Assembly: GCF_945859705.1 (NCBI RefSeq) | Contig: NC_079135.1 | Coordinates: 123,633,551-123,697,550, forward strand | DNA: 64,000 nucleotides | Origin: Episyrphus balteatus | Taxonomy: Eukaryota > Arthropoda > Insecta > Diptera > Syrphidae | Reading direction: 5' to 3' | Part shown: positions 33,951-44,958 of the stretch, in pieces | Layout: each line of letters starts with the position of its first letter | Position numbering within the stretch: the stretch's first letter is position 1 | Position numbers and translations under genes: made by a program | The notes under the pieces: model-generated | Seen by the model: only the letters and a program-made list of their open reading frames with translations | Databases searched by the model: none | Told to the model about the DNA's origin: nothing

Positions 33951-33987
33951 AACAAAAACTGGGTTTAAAGGACGAATCTGTCAAGAA
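33951..33987 (+). CDS. Candidate host micro-exon (37 nt)
   Basis: The segment is preceded by a long polypyrimidine tract ending TTTTTTCTTCATAG and followed by a perfect donor GTAAGTAATT. Two of three frames are open; one reads QKLGLKDESVK, which has a protein-like composition unlike the K/N/F/I-rich random frames around it, and the other reads TKTGFKGRICQE. At 37 nt it would shift phase, as many insect micro-exons do. No family is recognised and no neighbouring exon of the same gene can be identified, so this is an inference from splice signals and composition. Confidence 0.4.
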
Positions 33988-33989
33988 GT

Positions 33990-36440
33990 AAGTAATTGTC
34001 TTTCACTTTGAAACATGAAAACTCCATTTTATTATTTAATCACTCTTTTGCTTCGTTCGTCGTTGTGTTGTGTCGTTTGACGTTAAAGAAAATAAACCAA
34101 GGAAGCATACTGTGTTTCGAGAATTTATAATATTTTACTTGGATATATCGTGTCGGTTTGAGATCTTTGCTCTTATTTTTTTTTTCATCAGCATCCAGGA
34201 TGGGGACCATTTTTCATGTTGTTGCGACTGAAGTTTACCTACCTACTTATACTCTTTTTTTTTGTATTAATTTTATTTCTGCCTGTGCATTGAGCATCAA
34301 AGGTCTTGGGGAAATAATAATTGAAATTGGATTAAAAAAGATTAAAGAATAGATACGAAAGACAAATGGTTTGTATTTTTCTTAAGAATGTACAAAATTA
34401 AGCTTATGGTAATCCCACTTCTGAATATTGTAACATTATATTAATTATTTTATTTAAAATCATTGGCTTGCTTACTCAAACTCATATGTTATTACCTTAA
34501 GTAAATATTTTGATCCTATTTTATTTATTTAAGGATCTAGGAGCAAACCATGCATATTATTATCAATAATGGCAACCTGAGCAACAATAATTCGTATACA
34601 ATACATATATCTTAACTCCTTGAAGCAGCTTACACAACAAAGCAAAACAAACATGAACATTTTTCTGCATCCATTACAAAGAAAAGCAAAGGTTGAATGG
34701 TAAAAATCCATAGGAAATGACTTGAGATTTTTGTACACAAAAGCCAGTAAAGAAAAATCCTGAACAAACAGCCTAAAAAAAAAGTATATACCAAACCACC
34801 CCTCGAGAGAAGATATTGTGCAAACTTCCTTTTTCGCTTAACTTTAAGGAATATACCTACAAAAAAAAAAAATTCCTCTTTGGCGAATATATATCGAAAG
34901 GAAGAACAGTAAAAAGGATGTTTTTATATCATCTTTGTAAATTGAGCAAATATTTAAGTTTTGACTTTCGTTTATAGGTTTTTTTTTTCTTCTTCTTTTG
35001 TATTTTGTGTCTTAGGTATATGAGAATTGGATGGAAAAAAATAATAATAATAATACGAGGGTTGCGTTGTTGGTTTGAAATAATAATAATAATCGATTTT
35101 ATCTGACGTTGAATGACAATCTTTTTTAGTATTGTTCGGTGGTCTAGTCTGGCAGAATAGACGGATTTAGGTTAAAAGTCCAGGATTAATGTATAAAAAA
35201 TAAAGATGGAAAAGGAATTTTTTTTTTTTTTTTTTGTTAAAAATATGTCAGACCCTGGTTTGATATAAAACATTTGAATTCTCAGCCAGCAATATAGAAA
35301 TATTTTGCAACTGAGTAAGCATATTCCATAAGAAATATCTCACCTTCAACTTAGTAATCTTCTAGGACATCAGAATGATTGGTTTGAAGCTCGTTTTAAA
35401 GTTTAATGCTTAATGACAACCATTTGTCAATCAACGACATTTAGATGTCCATAGAAGATGCAAATCTATGAAATCTTGTTCATCAACGTTATGATGAATC
35501 TTAAGGGTATTAATTTGTTTTGAAGATAACATTTTAGTGGCTATAGTAAGGATGTTTCAACACATCACATTAAAACACATAATAAATTGTTTATGATTTA
35601 GTCGTGCATAATTTCTCTAATAAAAATAACAGTTCAACCTGAGAATTATATGCTTTTGTGTGCAATTTATTAACATAAATATAGAAATGTATGTAAATTA
35701 TTATTTTTAATTCTTGAATTAGGTACTCAGATAAAGAAAATATTTATAAATATTATTTTAAGTTATGATTTCTATTCAACTAACAAAAATTTTAATGAAT
35801 TTCATCAACTAGCTATATAATAAAAATCTCATAATGAAGTTCTGTTACAGAATAAAACATAATTTATTTGAAAACTTTTGCATGTTAAGCAAAATATGAG
35901 TATATAATTTCTGTATTTTGTATTAAATTTTATTTTTTTTAGTATTAAAATTTGTATTAGCATAAAAATCATTAACATTGTTTCATTGCAACTAAAATGA
36001 AAACAGATTATTGTTTTAATCGAAAGAGTTTTGCAAAAAAATGTAGTAATGTTGACTAAGCAGTTTATGTATGTTGATTTTCTAATATTATTCACGATTT
36101 TAGATCTTGTGCACTGAATTGCAATTAAAAAGTTTACAAATTATTGCGTCCGCAAGTATTAGTATTTTAATTTGTTCACATAGCTTAATGTACAAATATT
36201 AAAAAAAATTGAAAAAAATTGATATTTCTTTTAAGTTTATGCCTAAACATTTTTGGATACCTACCACTTGAAAGACCTTAACGTGTATATGTTGAAAGTG
36301 CAAAACAAGAAAAATCTTTTATTTTATGAAGAAATTTTATATGAAAATTAAAGAGTTCTAAGGAATCGTCAAAAATTGTGAAAATACTAACAGATTGATA
36401 TTCGATTTAAGACAAAGCCAAATATTTAGCAAGAAAGTTG
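33990..36440. other. Single-copy-looking AT-rich DNA
   Basis: Contains an AAT microsatellite (35040-35090) and poly-T runs. No exon, RNA gene or element boundary was recognised. Confidence 0.4.
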
Positions 36441-36820
36441 ACATATTTGGCACCAATTACAGATTTTACTGTCTCTTTGAAAAAAACACCCTTTCAGCGA
36501 ATTTTTTTTTATAAAAACCCTTTATTCTTGCTATTTATCTATAATACCACATTTTTACCAAATTTCATTACGGTGACCCATATTTTTTTTTTTTCACTAA
36601 AAAAAAACACCCTTTTAAGAATAATATTCTTATAGACACTTTAGATTCCTGTTTCTTATCCCTTGTACCTGAATTTCAATAAGGTACCAGGGTACCACTG
36701 TTATTATACTTACTTTTTTCGATACACTCACATTTTCTCTACACCTAAAAAAACACACTTTCAAATGAAAATAAAATGCACGACTGGGGTCGCACGTACT
36801 TGCTCTTATGGTAAAAGTTA

Positions 36821-38315
36821 GGTGCGGGGAACTAAGTCCACGGGAACTAAGTCCACTGAGGTAGTTAGTTCTCACTCAGTGGGAACGAAACCCACTTTAG
36901 TAAAGTGGAGTAAGTTCCCATGCTAGGTGGGAATCTAATTCCCAAAAAAACGTGTGGTTTTCGTTCCCTCTGAATGTTAACTTAATTCCCATTTCACCAA
37001 GAAGAAGTAAAATAAGAAGAAAAAGAGTCGCGAGTTTGTAAATTGACTTTTTACAGAATCTGGAAAATCAGCAGTTCATTTCGAAATCCAGTTTTCAAGA
37101 AATTGAAAAGAGTGTAACACTCACGGAACTAACCCAATTGGATGTTAGTTCCATTTAATTTGAGATTAACATCCACGGGACAAGGCACAGTTTACTTAAA
37201 AAAGTGTTGTTATTGGCGCCTTCCTGGCGATTTTACATACCCTTAGCGGAGCAACGAAGTTACATGAGCGGAACAAAGAACCCTAAAAGGGATTTAAAAT
37301 ACTGAGAACGCGTGTGAAGCGAGCCGGGCAAGGTTTCAGTTAGTTAAAAAGACCCCGACATTGGCGACTTTAAATATCCTAAGTGGACCGCTCACGCAAG
37401 CTCGTTCCTCTGCTTAGGTAATGTTAGATCGCAAACGCGAAGCGGAAACATTTGCTAACATTCGAATCTATTTAATTTGTACAAGCCAAACGCGAAGCGG
37501 AAAAAAATTTTGCCCAGGGGAGAATCAATTTTGAGGTGTGAAAATAAAAATTCGCGCGAATTTTTATTTTCACACCTCAAAATTGATTCTCCCCTGGGCA
37601 AATTTTTTTTCCGCTTCGCGTTTGGCTTGTACAAATTAAATAGATTCTCATGTGAGCAAAAGTTTTTCCACTTCACCGTGTTATCAACTTAAAAAGAATA
37701 CATATCAAAAATATTTTCGAAAAGACTTTCACTTTCCATGATCTTATTTTGTCACGATGCTATTTCGACTAACCATTAAGTTTGCCAACTTCTTTTTTGT
37801 TTTTCAACATCTTATAATTGTGCTTTGCATTGGACTAGGTACTACCGACATAAATGAATCAAGACCGGTTCTACTATTGCATCAGCAGTGGTCATATTAA
37901 AAATAAAAAAAAATACATGTGGGAAATGAGTACCGAAATTCTTCTTTTGGGACTTATGTCTCAGTAGTGAGGGACATACCTAAGTCCCGAATTGGATTCT
38001 AGTAAAGTGGGACACAAATTCCGAAAAAAAATCGGGACTTATGCCCCTGCTCGATTTTTTTTTTACTAAAAAGTACTTTTACGAAAAATCACGCTTATTT
38101 GATTACATACTTTCGTTTTTCGTTAAAAAATCGTTGTTGAAAATAAATTCTCTTTTGATTTTTTTGAGTGTGTACTAGGTTCCCATTAGAGAGTGGAATT
38201 CAAACCCACCTTGAATGGGAAAGAAAACCACTTCACTAAAGTGGATTTCGTTCCCACTCAATGAGAACGAAGTCCCTCAGTGGACTTAGTTCCCGTGGAC
38301 TTAGTTCCCTGCACC
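36821..38315. mobile_element. Mutator-like TIR element with perfect 9 bp target duplication
   Basis: Inverted ends GGTGCGGGGAACTAAGTCCA and TGGACTTAGTTCCCTGCACC are flanked by identical TAAAAGTTA (36812-36820 and 38316-38324). A 9 bp TSD is the hallmark of Mutator-like elements. The outer ~200 bp at each end repeat GGGAAC / GTTCCC and CCCAC motifs. The centre holds a 184 bp exact palindrome (37464-37647). No MULE transposase is present, so non-autonomous (1495 bp). Confidence 0.85.
37464..37647. repeat. 184 bp spacer-less palindrome
   Basis: Centred on TTCGCGCGAA at 37555.5, with AAACGCGAAGCGGAAA in each arm. Mirror ORFs at 37455-37676 (minus) and 37477-37692 (plus) encode the same peptide and are artefacts of symmetry. 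Confidence 0.95.
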
Positions 38316-38558
38316 TAAAAGTTACTCTAATGTTAAAGCTTTTCATTGAACAAAATAAGTTAAAATTTGATATTTTCACGGAATTTCATAAGTGGTACAA
38401 AAAAAAATCTTTTTTTTATAAATAATTAAATACCGTTTTAAATGATATTTTACAAAAAAACTAAGTATGCCATATTATTTCTTGTATAAATAAGAGTTTT
38501 TAGAAAAAAATTTTCGAAAATCGTTAGAGCCGTTTTTAAAAAAAAATAATTTTTTATA

Positions 38559-41397
38559 CAGGGTGTCCCAAAAGTAATGGATCGAACGAAATATGCTGAT
38601 AGGCCAACCTTAGGGCTCTCAGAATTTGGTAACTTGTTCATCACAAATCCTTACGGTTTTCGATTTAATGCAGTTTTTGTGAAATTTCGAAGAATCCCGA
38701 CTTTGCAACAGTATTTTGCTTCCTCCGCTCATAATTGATTTTTGTTTTTTACAATTTTTTCACTAAAGCATTGCCAAATAATAAGAAATAATTATTTAAT
38801 CAAAATATTTTTTATTTCATATGGCATTTTGCTGCAAATTATGTAACAGTTCCATTAGGGTGGGTCAAAAAAATCGAAATTCTTTTTTTTGAATTGGTAC
38901 TCCGAAAAATCGATTGCTAGACCCCTCTAGAATATACACACCAAATATGAGCTCTTTATATTAATGGGAAGGTCCTCCGCTTTGCAATTTTCCATTTTTA
39001 CATCAAGCTTCTACTAAAAAAAAATAATTTTTTTACTAATTGACTTTTTAGCAAATTTCTTTTCATATTCTTGTAGGAAATTGAACGCTCTACAAAAAAG
39101 GCCCTATACACTTTTTTCGTTTATCTAACCGTTGAATAGATATTTGAGGTCCAAAAATCGAGAAAATCTTTAAAAATTCGTTTTTTGTTCTTAATTTTGT
39201 AACAAATTGAAAAATTATATTGATCAAACGCGCAAGACATATTCTTGTTGAAAATTGATTGCTCCACAAAAAAGGTCTTGTTAACTTTTTTCATTAATCT
39301 AACCATTCTAAAGATATTGGAGGTCAAAGTTAAAAAAAAATATAAAAACATTTTATATTTTTAAAAAATTTCTAATTCACTGAAACTTCATTATTTTCAA
39401 ATTAGCAAGATATATTCTTGTAGGGGCTTAAACGTTCTACAAAAAATTTCATGGAATGAAATTGATTGCTTTAACCGTTTAGAAGATATTCGTATCCAAA
39501 CCAATGCTCACTGATTTCAATAGTTTTCTTATGACCCGTATGCATTGCGATTTGGATACGAATATCTTCTAAACGGTTAAAGCAATCAATTTCATTCCAA
39601 GGAATTTTTTGTAGAACGTTTAAGCCCCTACAAGAACATATCTTGCTAATTTGAAAATAATGAAGTTTCAGTGAATTAGAAATTTTTTAAAAATATAAAA
39701 TGTTTTTATATTTTTTTTTTACTTTGACCTCCAATATCTTTAGAATGGTTAGATTAATGAAAAAAGTTAACAAGACCTTTTTTGTGGAGCAATCAATTTT
39801 CAACAAGAATATGTCTTGCGCGTTTGATCAATATAATTTTTCAATTTGTTACAAAATTAAGAACAAAAAACGAATTTTTAAAGATTTTCTCGATTTTTGG
39901 ACCTCAAATATCTATTCAACGGTTAGATAAACGAAAAAAGTGTATAGGGCCTTTTTTGTAGAGCGTTCAATTTCCTAGAAGAATATGAAAAGAAATTTGC
40001 TAAAAAGTCAATTAATAAAAAAATTATTTTTTTTTAGTAGAAGCTTGATGTAAAAATGGAAAATTGCAAAGCGGAGGACCTTCCCATTAATATAAAGAGC
40101 TCATATTTGGTGTGTATATTCTAGAGGGGTCTAGCAATCGATTTTTCGGAGTACCAATTCAAAAAAAAGAATTTCGATTTTTTTGACCCACCCTAAGTTC
40201 CATGTTTTATAAAAACTCAATTTCTTACTTTTATTTGAGAGGAACATCCCGAAAAAAAATTGTATGGTGTGATACTGGTTTATTATTTTAAAAACTTGCC
40301 GTGTTATTGCAGTTTTTAAAAATGTATAAAAATTTCCAAAGTTTAAATTAGAACAAAAGATATTACAATTTTAATGCAAAAAAACAGATGTTTTCAGAGC
40401 AAAATAACAAACAAAAATCAAGACTTTCATTCAAAAAGAAATAAACAAACAACACTCGAGAAACTGTGTTTATTTTTCTTTGTTATTTTTCTCTGAAAAG
40501 CCCTGTTTTGTTGCTTTAAAATTGTAATATCTTCAGTTCTAACTTCAACTTTGGAAAAGTTCGAATGCGGGTAGCGGGAAAACCACGCAACTTAAAATTA
40601 AATCATCATGGATTTGCTTCCTTACAGTCCTAGAGAACATCCCTACAAAGTTTGATCAAAATCTAAAATGAGACAGCAATTCCGATTGACGCTTGCATAC
40701 GGAATGACAGTAAACGGTCTATAAAAACTGTTGTTATCGAGAGCGGTGAAATTTTTTTTTTTAACTTTCTTATTTGACCCTATTATAATGCAGCCCTATA
40801 CTCGTTTTTCAGATGCATCGACTTTCCCTGGATTCCGAGGTATAAAGCTAATTTGACTCCACTAAAACAACATTTGAGTAAATGTTTTTATTTTTCTTTG
40901 TTATTTTTCTCTGAAAAGGCCTGTTTTGTTGCATTTAAATTGTAATATCTTTCGTTCTAACTTCAAGTTTTTAAACTTTTATACATTTTTAAAAAGTGCA
41001 ATAACACGGCAAGTTTTTAAAATAATTAACCTGTGTCACACCATACAAATTTTTTTCAGGGTATTACTCTGAAAAAAAATCAAGAAATTGAGTTTTTATA
41101 AAACATGGAACTGTTAATTAATTTGCAGCAAAATGGTGTATGAAATAAAAAATATTTTGATTAAAAAATTATTTCTTATTATTTGGCATTAAGTGAAAAA
41201 ATTGTAAAAAACAAAAATCAATTATGAGCGGAGGAAGCAAAATACTGTTGCAAAGTCGAGATTCTTCGAAATTTCACAAAAACTGCATTAAATCGAAAAC
41301 CGTAAGGATTTGGGATTAACAAGTTACCAAATTCTGAGAGCCCTAAGGTTGGCCTATCAGCATATTTCGTTTGATCCATTACTTTTGGGACACCCTG
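38559..41397. mobile_element. Mariner-like palindromic element expanded by nested insertions
   Basis: CAGGGTGTCCCAAAAGTAAT and its complement at the ends, TA on both sides. The left arm is interrupted at 38855 by the hAT-like palindrome; the right arm contains a duplicated segment (40468-40556 and 40884-40975) around ~330 bp of unrelated sequence. Without these, length would match 31338-32414. Confidence 0.85.
38856..40195. mobile_element. hAT-like giant palindrome with perfect 8 bp target duplication
   Basis: Ends TAGGGTGGGTCAAAAAAATC and its complement; flanked by AGTTCCAT at 38848-38855 and 40196-40203. Arms of ~640 bp are almost identical inverted copies with a ~50 bp spacer near 39501-39550. 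Symmetric ORFs (39121-39351 minus, 39700-39930 plus) encode the same 76-residue peptide and are not genes. No transposase. Confidence 0.9.
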
Positions 41398-41970
41398 TAT
41401 ATAAAAAATTTCAAACATTTAAAAAAAAAAAAGTTGGTATGCCATTTTTGGGAAATAATTAATTTACTCATAAAAACGGAGTTTCAAAATTTTTTCCAAA
41501 AAATTGATTTAAAAAAAAAAAAATTTGAAATATTTTTTAAAAATTCAAAAATGTGTTTTTTGAGAAATTTAAATTTTTTTTAAATAACGATAGTTTAGCA
41601 ATGTCTGTACAAAAATGTTGGTCGAAATATGTTTTGTCGTTTACGAGAAAGTCATAAATCAAAAAAACCGTTCTATGGCAGGTACCGTTAATAACGGTTC
41701 AAAAAATGTTTTTTTTTTTTTTATTTTCAAAGAAAGCTTCTATGTTCTCACTACACACAAAAATTTTAATCAAATACGTTAGAGCCGTTTTTGAAAAAAA
41801 ATTAACTTTTCTATTTACCGTTAGTTTTAGTCTTAAAAAAAAATTTCAATTTGTCCTCTAGGGAATATCCCAAAACTCTTCACTACCAAGTTTGAAGGAA
41901 ATCGCTCCATTAGTTTAGGCTGTAGCTCGAGTTACACACAGACAGACAGACAGACAGACAGAATTGCCGG

Positions 41971-42084
41971 ACCCACTTTTTTGGCATTCTCCATCATCGT
42001 AATGTCATGTAAAATTGTTATCTCGAGTTCGATTTTTTTTACGAATCCTAAACTTGCCCTATAGTACCTATATCGCAAGTAAAA
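41971..42084 (+). repeat. Element tail with terminal hairpin, second copy
   Basis: After a (CAGA)n run (41938-41962) the block ACCCACTTTTTTGGCATTCT, CCATCATCGTAATGTCATG and the stem ACTTGC / GCAAGT (42052-42080) match 18532-18640. The spacer of the terminal hairpin is longer here. Confidence 0.65.
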
Positions 42085-42744
42085 ATGTATAAACTTATCT
42101 TTTATTGGAATAATCGCGGATTTTCCTTATTTCTCAAAAAAAACACCCTTTCACCTTAAATATTTGTATAGGCTGTTTAGATTCTTGGTTAATGTGATAA
42201 ATCAAACAATTGTACCAATTTTCATTGATGTAACATTTTTTCCCCAGTATTTGTGGTACCTACTAATTCCGAATTTGATAATTTCTTTAAAAAAAAAACA
42301 CTTTTTCACTCAAGATAATTTTGAAGAATATATATAGATTCTTAATTCTTATAACAAACAAAACTTTTTCACCAAGTTTAAAAAATTAATAAAATTTAAG
42401 TCAGCTGTTATGATACCTTTCTCACACATAACTCAACCCATCAAAAAAATACCCTTTCACCAAAAATATTTTTAAGAAGTTTATGAAAAAACAAGCACCC
42501 TTGTTCTAATCGACAGTAATTTTTCTTAGAGCAATCGTGTCATATGATGATATTCCACAAACAATTTTTTTTACTATATTTTTGACCTTTACCCCTCTCT
42601 TTTGTCCGCGAAAAAACACTCTCCACCCAACATTTTGTATAGACTTTTTTATTCTTAGTTCTTATCCCAAAAGCAAACTTTTTGCCAATTTTCATGAGTG
42701 TAACAATTTTTCTTTTATAAATGCATATTTTACCTGTACTAATA

Positions 42745-44955
42745 TGATTTCTTATATAAACGGTGAGACCGCATGCTGATTGTGACATAGCTAGCTGACG
42801 CTTTCTTCTAAAAATGTATGATATTTAATAGATTTAAAGGCTTTACTGAAATCAGATTCTGGGTGTAAAAAAAAATGGCAGGCAACAAAAATAAGCAACA
42901 AAAATAAATAAAACAATTTTTAATGAAAAATTTGAAAAAAAATTCTCACTATATGGGTACGCTTTTCATGATTGTTTGTTTGGAATTCATACAAAATTTG
43001 GATATGAATGAAGATTGAACATTGTAATTTTTACTGTAACAGCTGCAATTTGACAATTAAAAAACTTGTCTAGGGCAATACTGTCCAATTATTTAGCTTA
43101 AATCTGCTTAAAAATAGTTTTAACTTAATGTCTACCACTAAAAGGAACATTCGCAACAAATTTTAAAACATAACGGCAAGGTGATTTTAAAATTTATAAC
43201 CACCTTGTTCTACTATTACTTCTCAATTATTAAAGTATCCAAACCCATATTCACATTTATTGACCAAAGTCTCAAAGGTCAATTTTATACTTTTAATTAG
43301 TTCAATTACTCCAATCCATTAATATTGTAAATTACACATTTCCAAGTCAAGTCATAGTCATCATAACTTAATAGTTTTCCTAGAACTAGCTATACTCGTA
43401 ATGAGAAAAACTCCTCTGAGAAAATCCAAATGCATTTAACAGAAAAAAATATTCTTCACCAAAGTATCCACATGGTGCACATTGAAAGGCCCATCATGTG
43501 GCTAGTTTCTAGTAATTAATTATATTTCCATCGCTCTTGGGAAATTTACCTTAACTACCCACATAGCAAAGAAAAAAAAAAAAAAAAAAACTTTCATCAC
43601 ACTATAGAACCAACCCCGGACAAAAAAACAGGGAAAGACCACAAACTTGTCCCAGTTCTGGCTATAGCCACTTCCCAGAGACCATTTTCATTTTTTTCCT
43701 CTTCATCGTCGTTCGTTCAAGGTCGTTAATTTAAAATGGAAATTGAAATAGAAACTTTTCCATAAAATTGATATGATGGCAAGGATATATGGAAATATAT
43801 ACACTCACACACTTGAGCAAAGCTCTGTTCATGATGGCGATGGGTATGGCTTGATTTGGTCTTTTGTGGACGAAATGAAGTGAATTCATTAAAAAATTGT
43901 GTATTTTTTTTTAAGTTGAAAAATACATCACAGCAATAATATCTCCCAGTCCCATCTCGATCTCATAGATGGGGGAAAAAAGAATAAAGCAAAATTATTT
44001 ACAGAAAACTTTCTAAACGCTTTGAAGCACATACTGCCAACAAGAACGACTGTTTTTTATGTTTGAACATGAATCCCAACAACAGCAAATGTACAATATC
44101 CGTTTCCTATGTGAATATTATATTAGACAGAAATGGCTTTTGTATACATTTTTTTTTTTTATTATTTTTTGTCATTTTAGTTTTTTGTTAAGGCGACAGC
44201 TTATGCTGTTTGTACATTAATATTTATTGTTTGCTCTTTTTTTATTTTTGGGGTAAGCCAGAACCGACCCCGGGATGTTCTAGAATAGTGTTGTTTGAGG
44301 ATTAATATTTGCCTGTGACATTGGCGAGATGGGGGTCAAAGCTAATGATTTATTTATTGAAAAACTGCTGCGGCGGCGGCAGCGGCGACCGACGACAAAA
44401 AGTGCAATTTTCTACGAAAATTGTGTCATGGACAGATTTAAAATGAATGCATTATCATAGCAAAGAGAATTGTTTTTTTTTTTTTGTTTAATATTGTGAT
44501 TTAAAAATGTCATTATGTTTAACAGTTTTTTTTTTTTAGAAAAAAAATAATTTGCAGATTTATTTTGGTTTATTATTTTTTTTTTGTCGACACAAGTGGC
44601 CATAGTATTTATTAAAATTAATCTAAAATTGCACTATTAAGTTTTTTTTTTTGAAATTTAATTTAAATGGATTAAGAGATTGTGAATAAATTGTAGAGTG
44701 ATAATAGTTGACTGTTTTGAATTGTATGCAACTTTTGACCTGATAACCTGATGTATATCATATTTTTAAAGTAATTTTTCAATTTTAATGCTGTCCAATT
44801 TCTATGCATCAATTATCACATTTAAATAGGAGTCCATACGAGAAGGAATAAAGAAAATACAGGCATGATTTAATAGGAATTAAAATAACGATGTTAATAA
44901 TTCACTATGGCGTATACGTAATAAATAATTTAATAAATTACTTTCAGGTAGAACT
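42745..44955. other. Single-copy-looking DNA with a GC-rich triplet run
   Basis: Mostly AT-rich. At 44364-44397 a CTGCTGCGGCGGCGGCAGCG-type run stands out; the short frame through it (from ATG at 44345, 33 codons) has no supporting context. No exon or element boundary was recognised. Confidence 0.45.
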
Positions 44956-44958
44956 GTA

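Larger units (their letters stand above)
36448..42741 (-). mobile_element. Composite: GGGTGTTTTTT-array element, copy 2, with nested insertions
   Basis: Reverse-complement units AAAAAACACCCTTTCA lie at about 36480, 36602, 42135, 42292, 42443 and 42610, and the right end TTTTACCTGTACTA at 42741 matches the left end of 30431-32946. The other end is truncated near 36448. The unit sequence is interrupted by a Mutator-like element (36821-38315), a mariner-like palindrome (38559-41397, itself hosting a hAT-like palindrome), and a foreign stretch with a (CAGA)n run (41400-42084). Confidence 0.75.

Noticed and set aside
37455..37692. Mirror ORFs in the Mutator-like element
   Set aside because: Produced by the 184 bp palindrome; peptides are the same sequence read from both arms.
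39121..39930. Pair of identical 76-codon ORFs on opposite strands
   Set aside because: They are the same sequence in the two arms of the hAT-like palindrome, AT-rich and without recognisable domain.
44345..44446. 33-codon ORF through the GCGGCGG run
   Set aside because: Short, no conserved domain, and composition explained by the triplet run.
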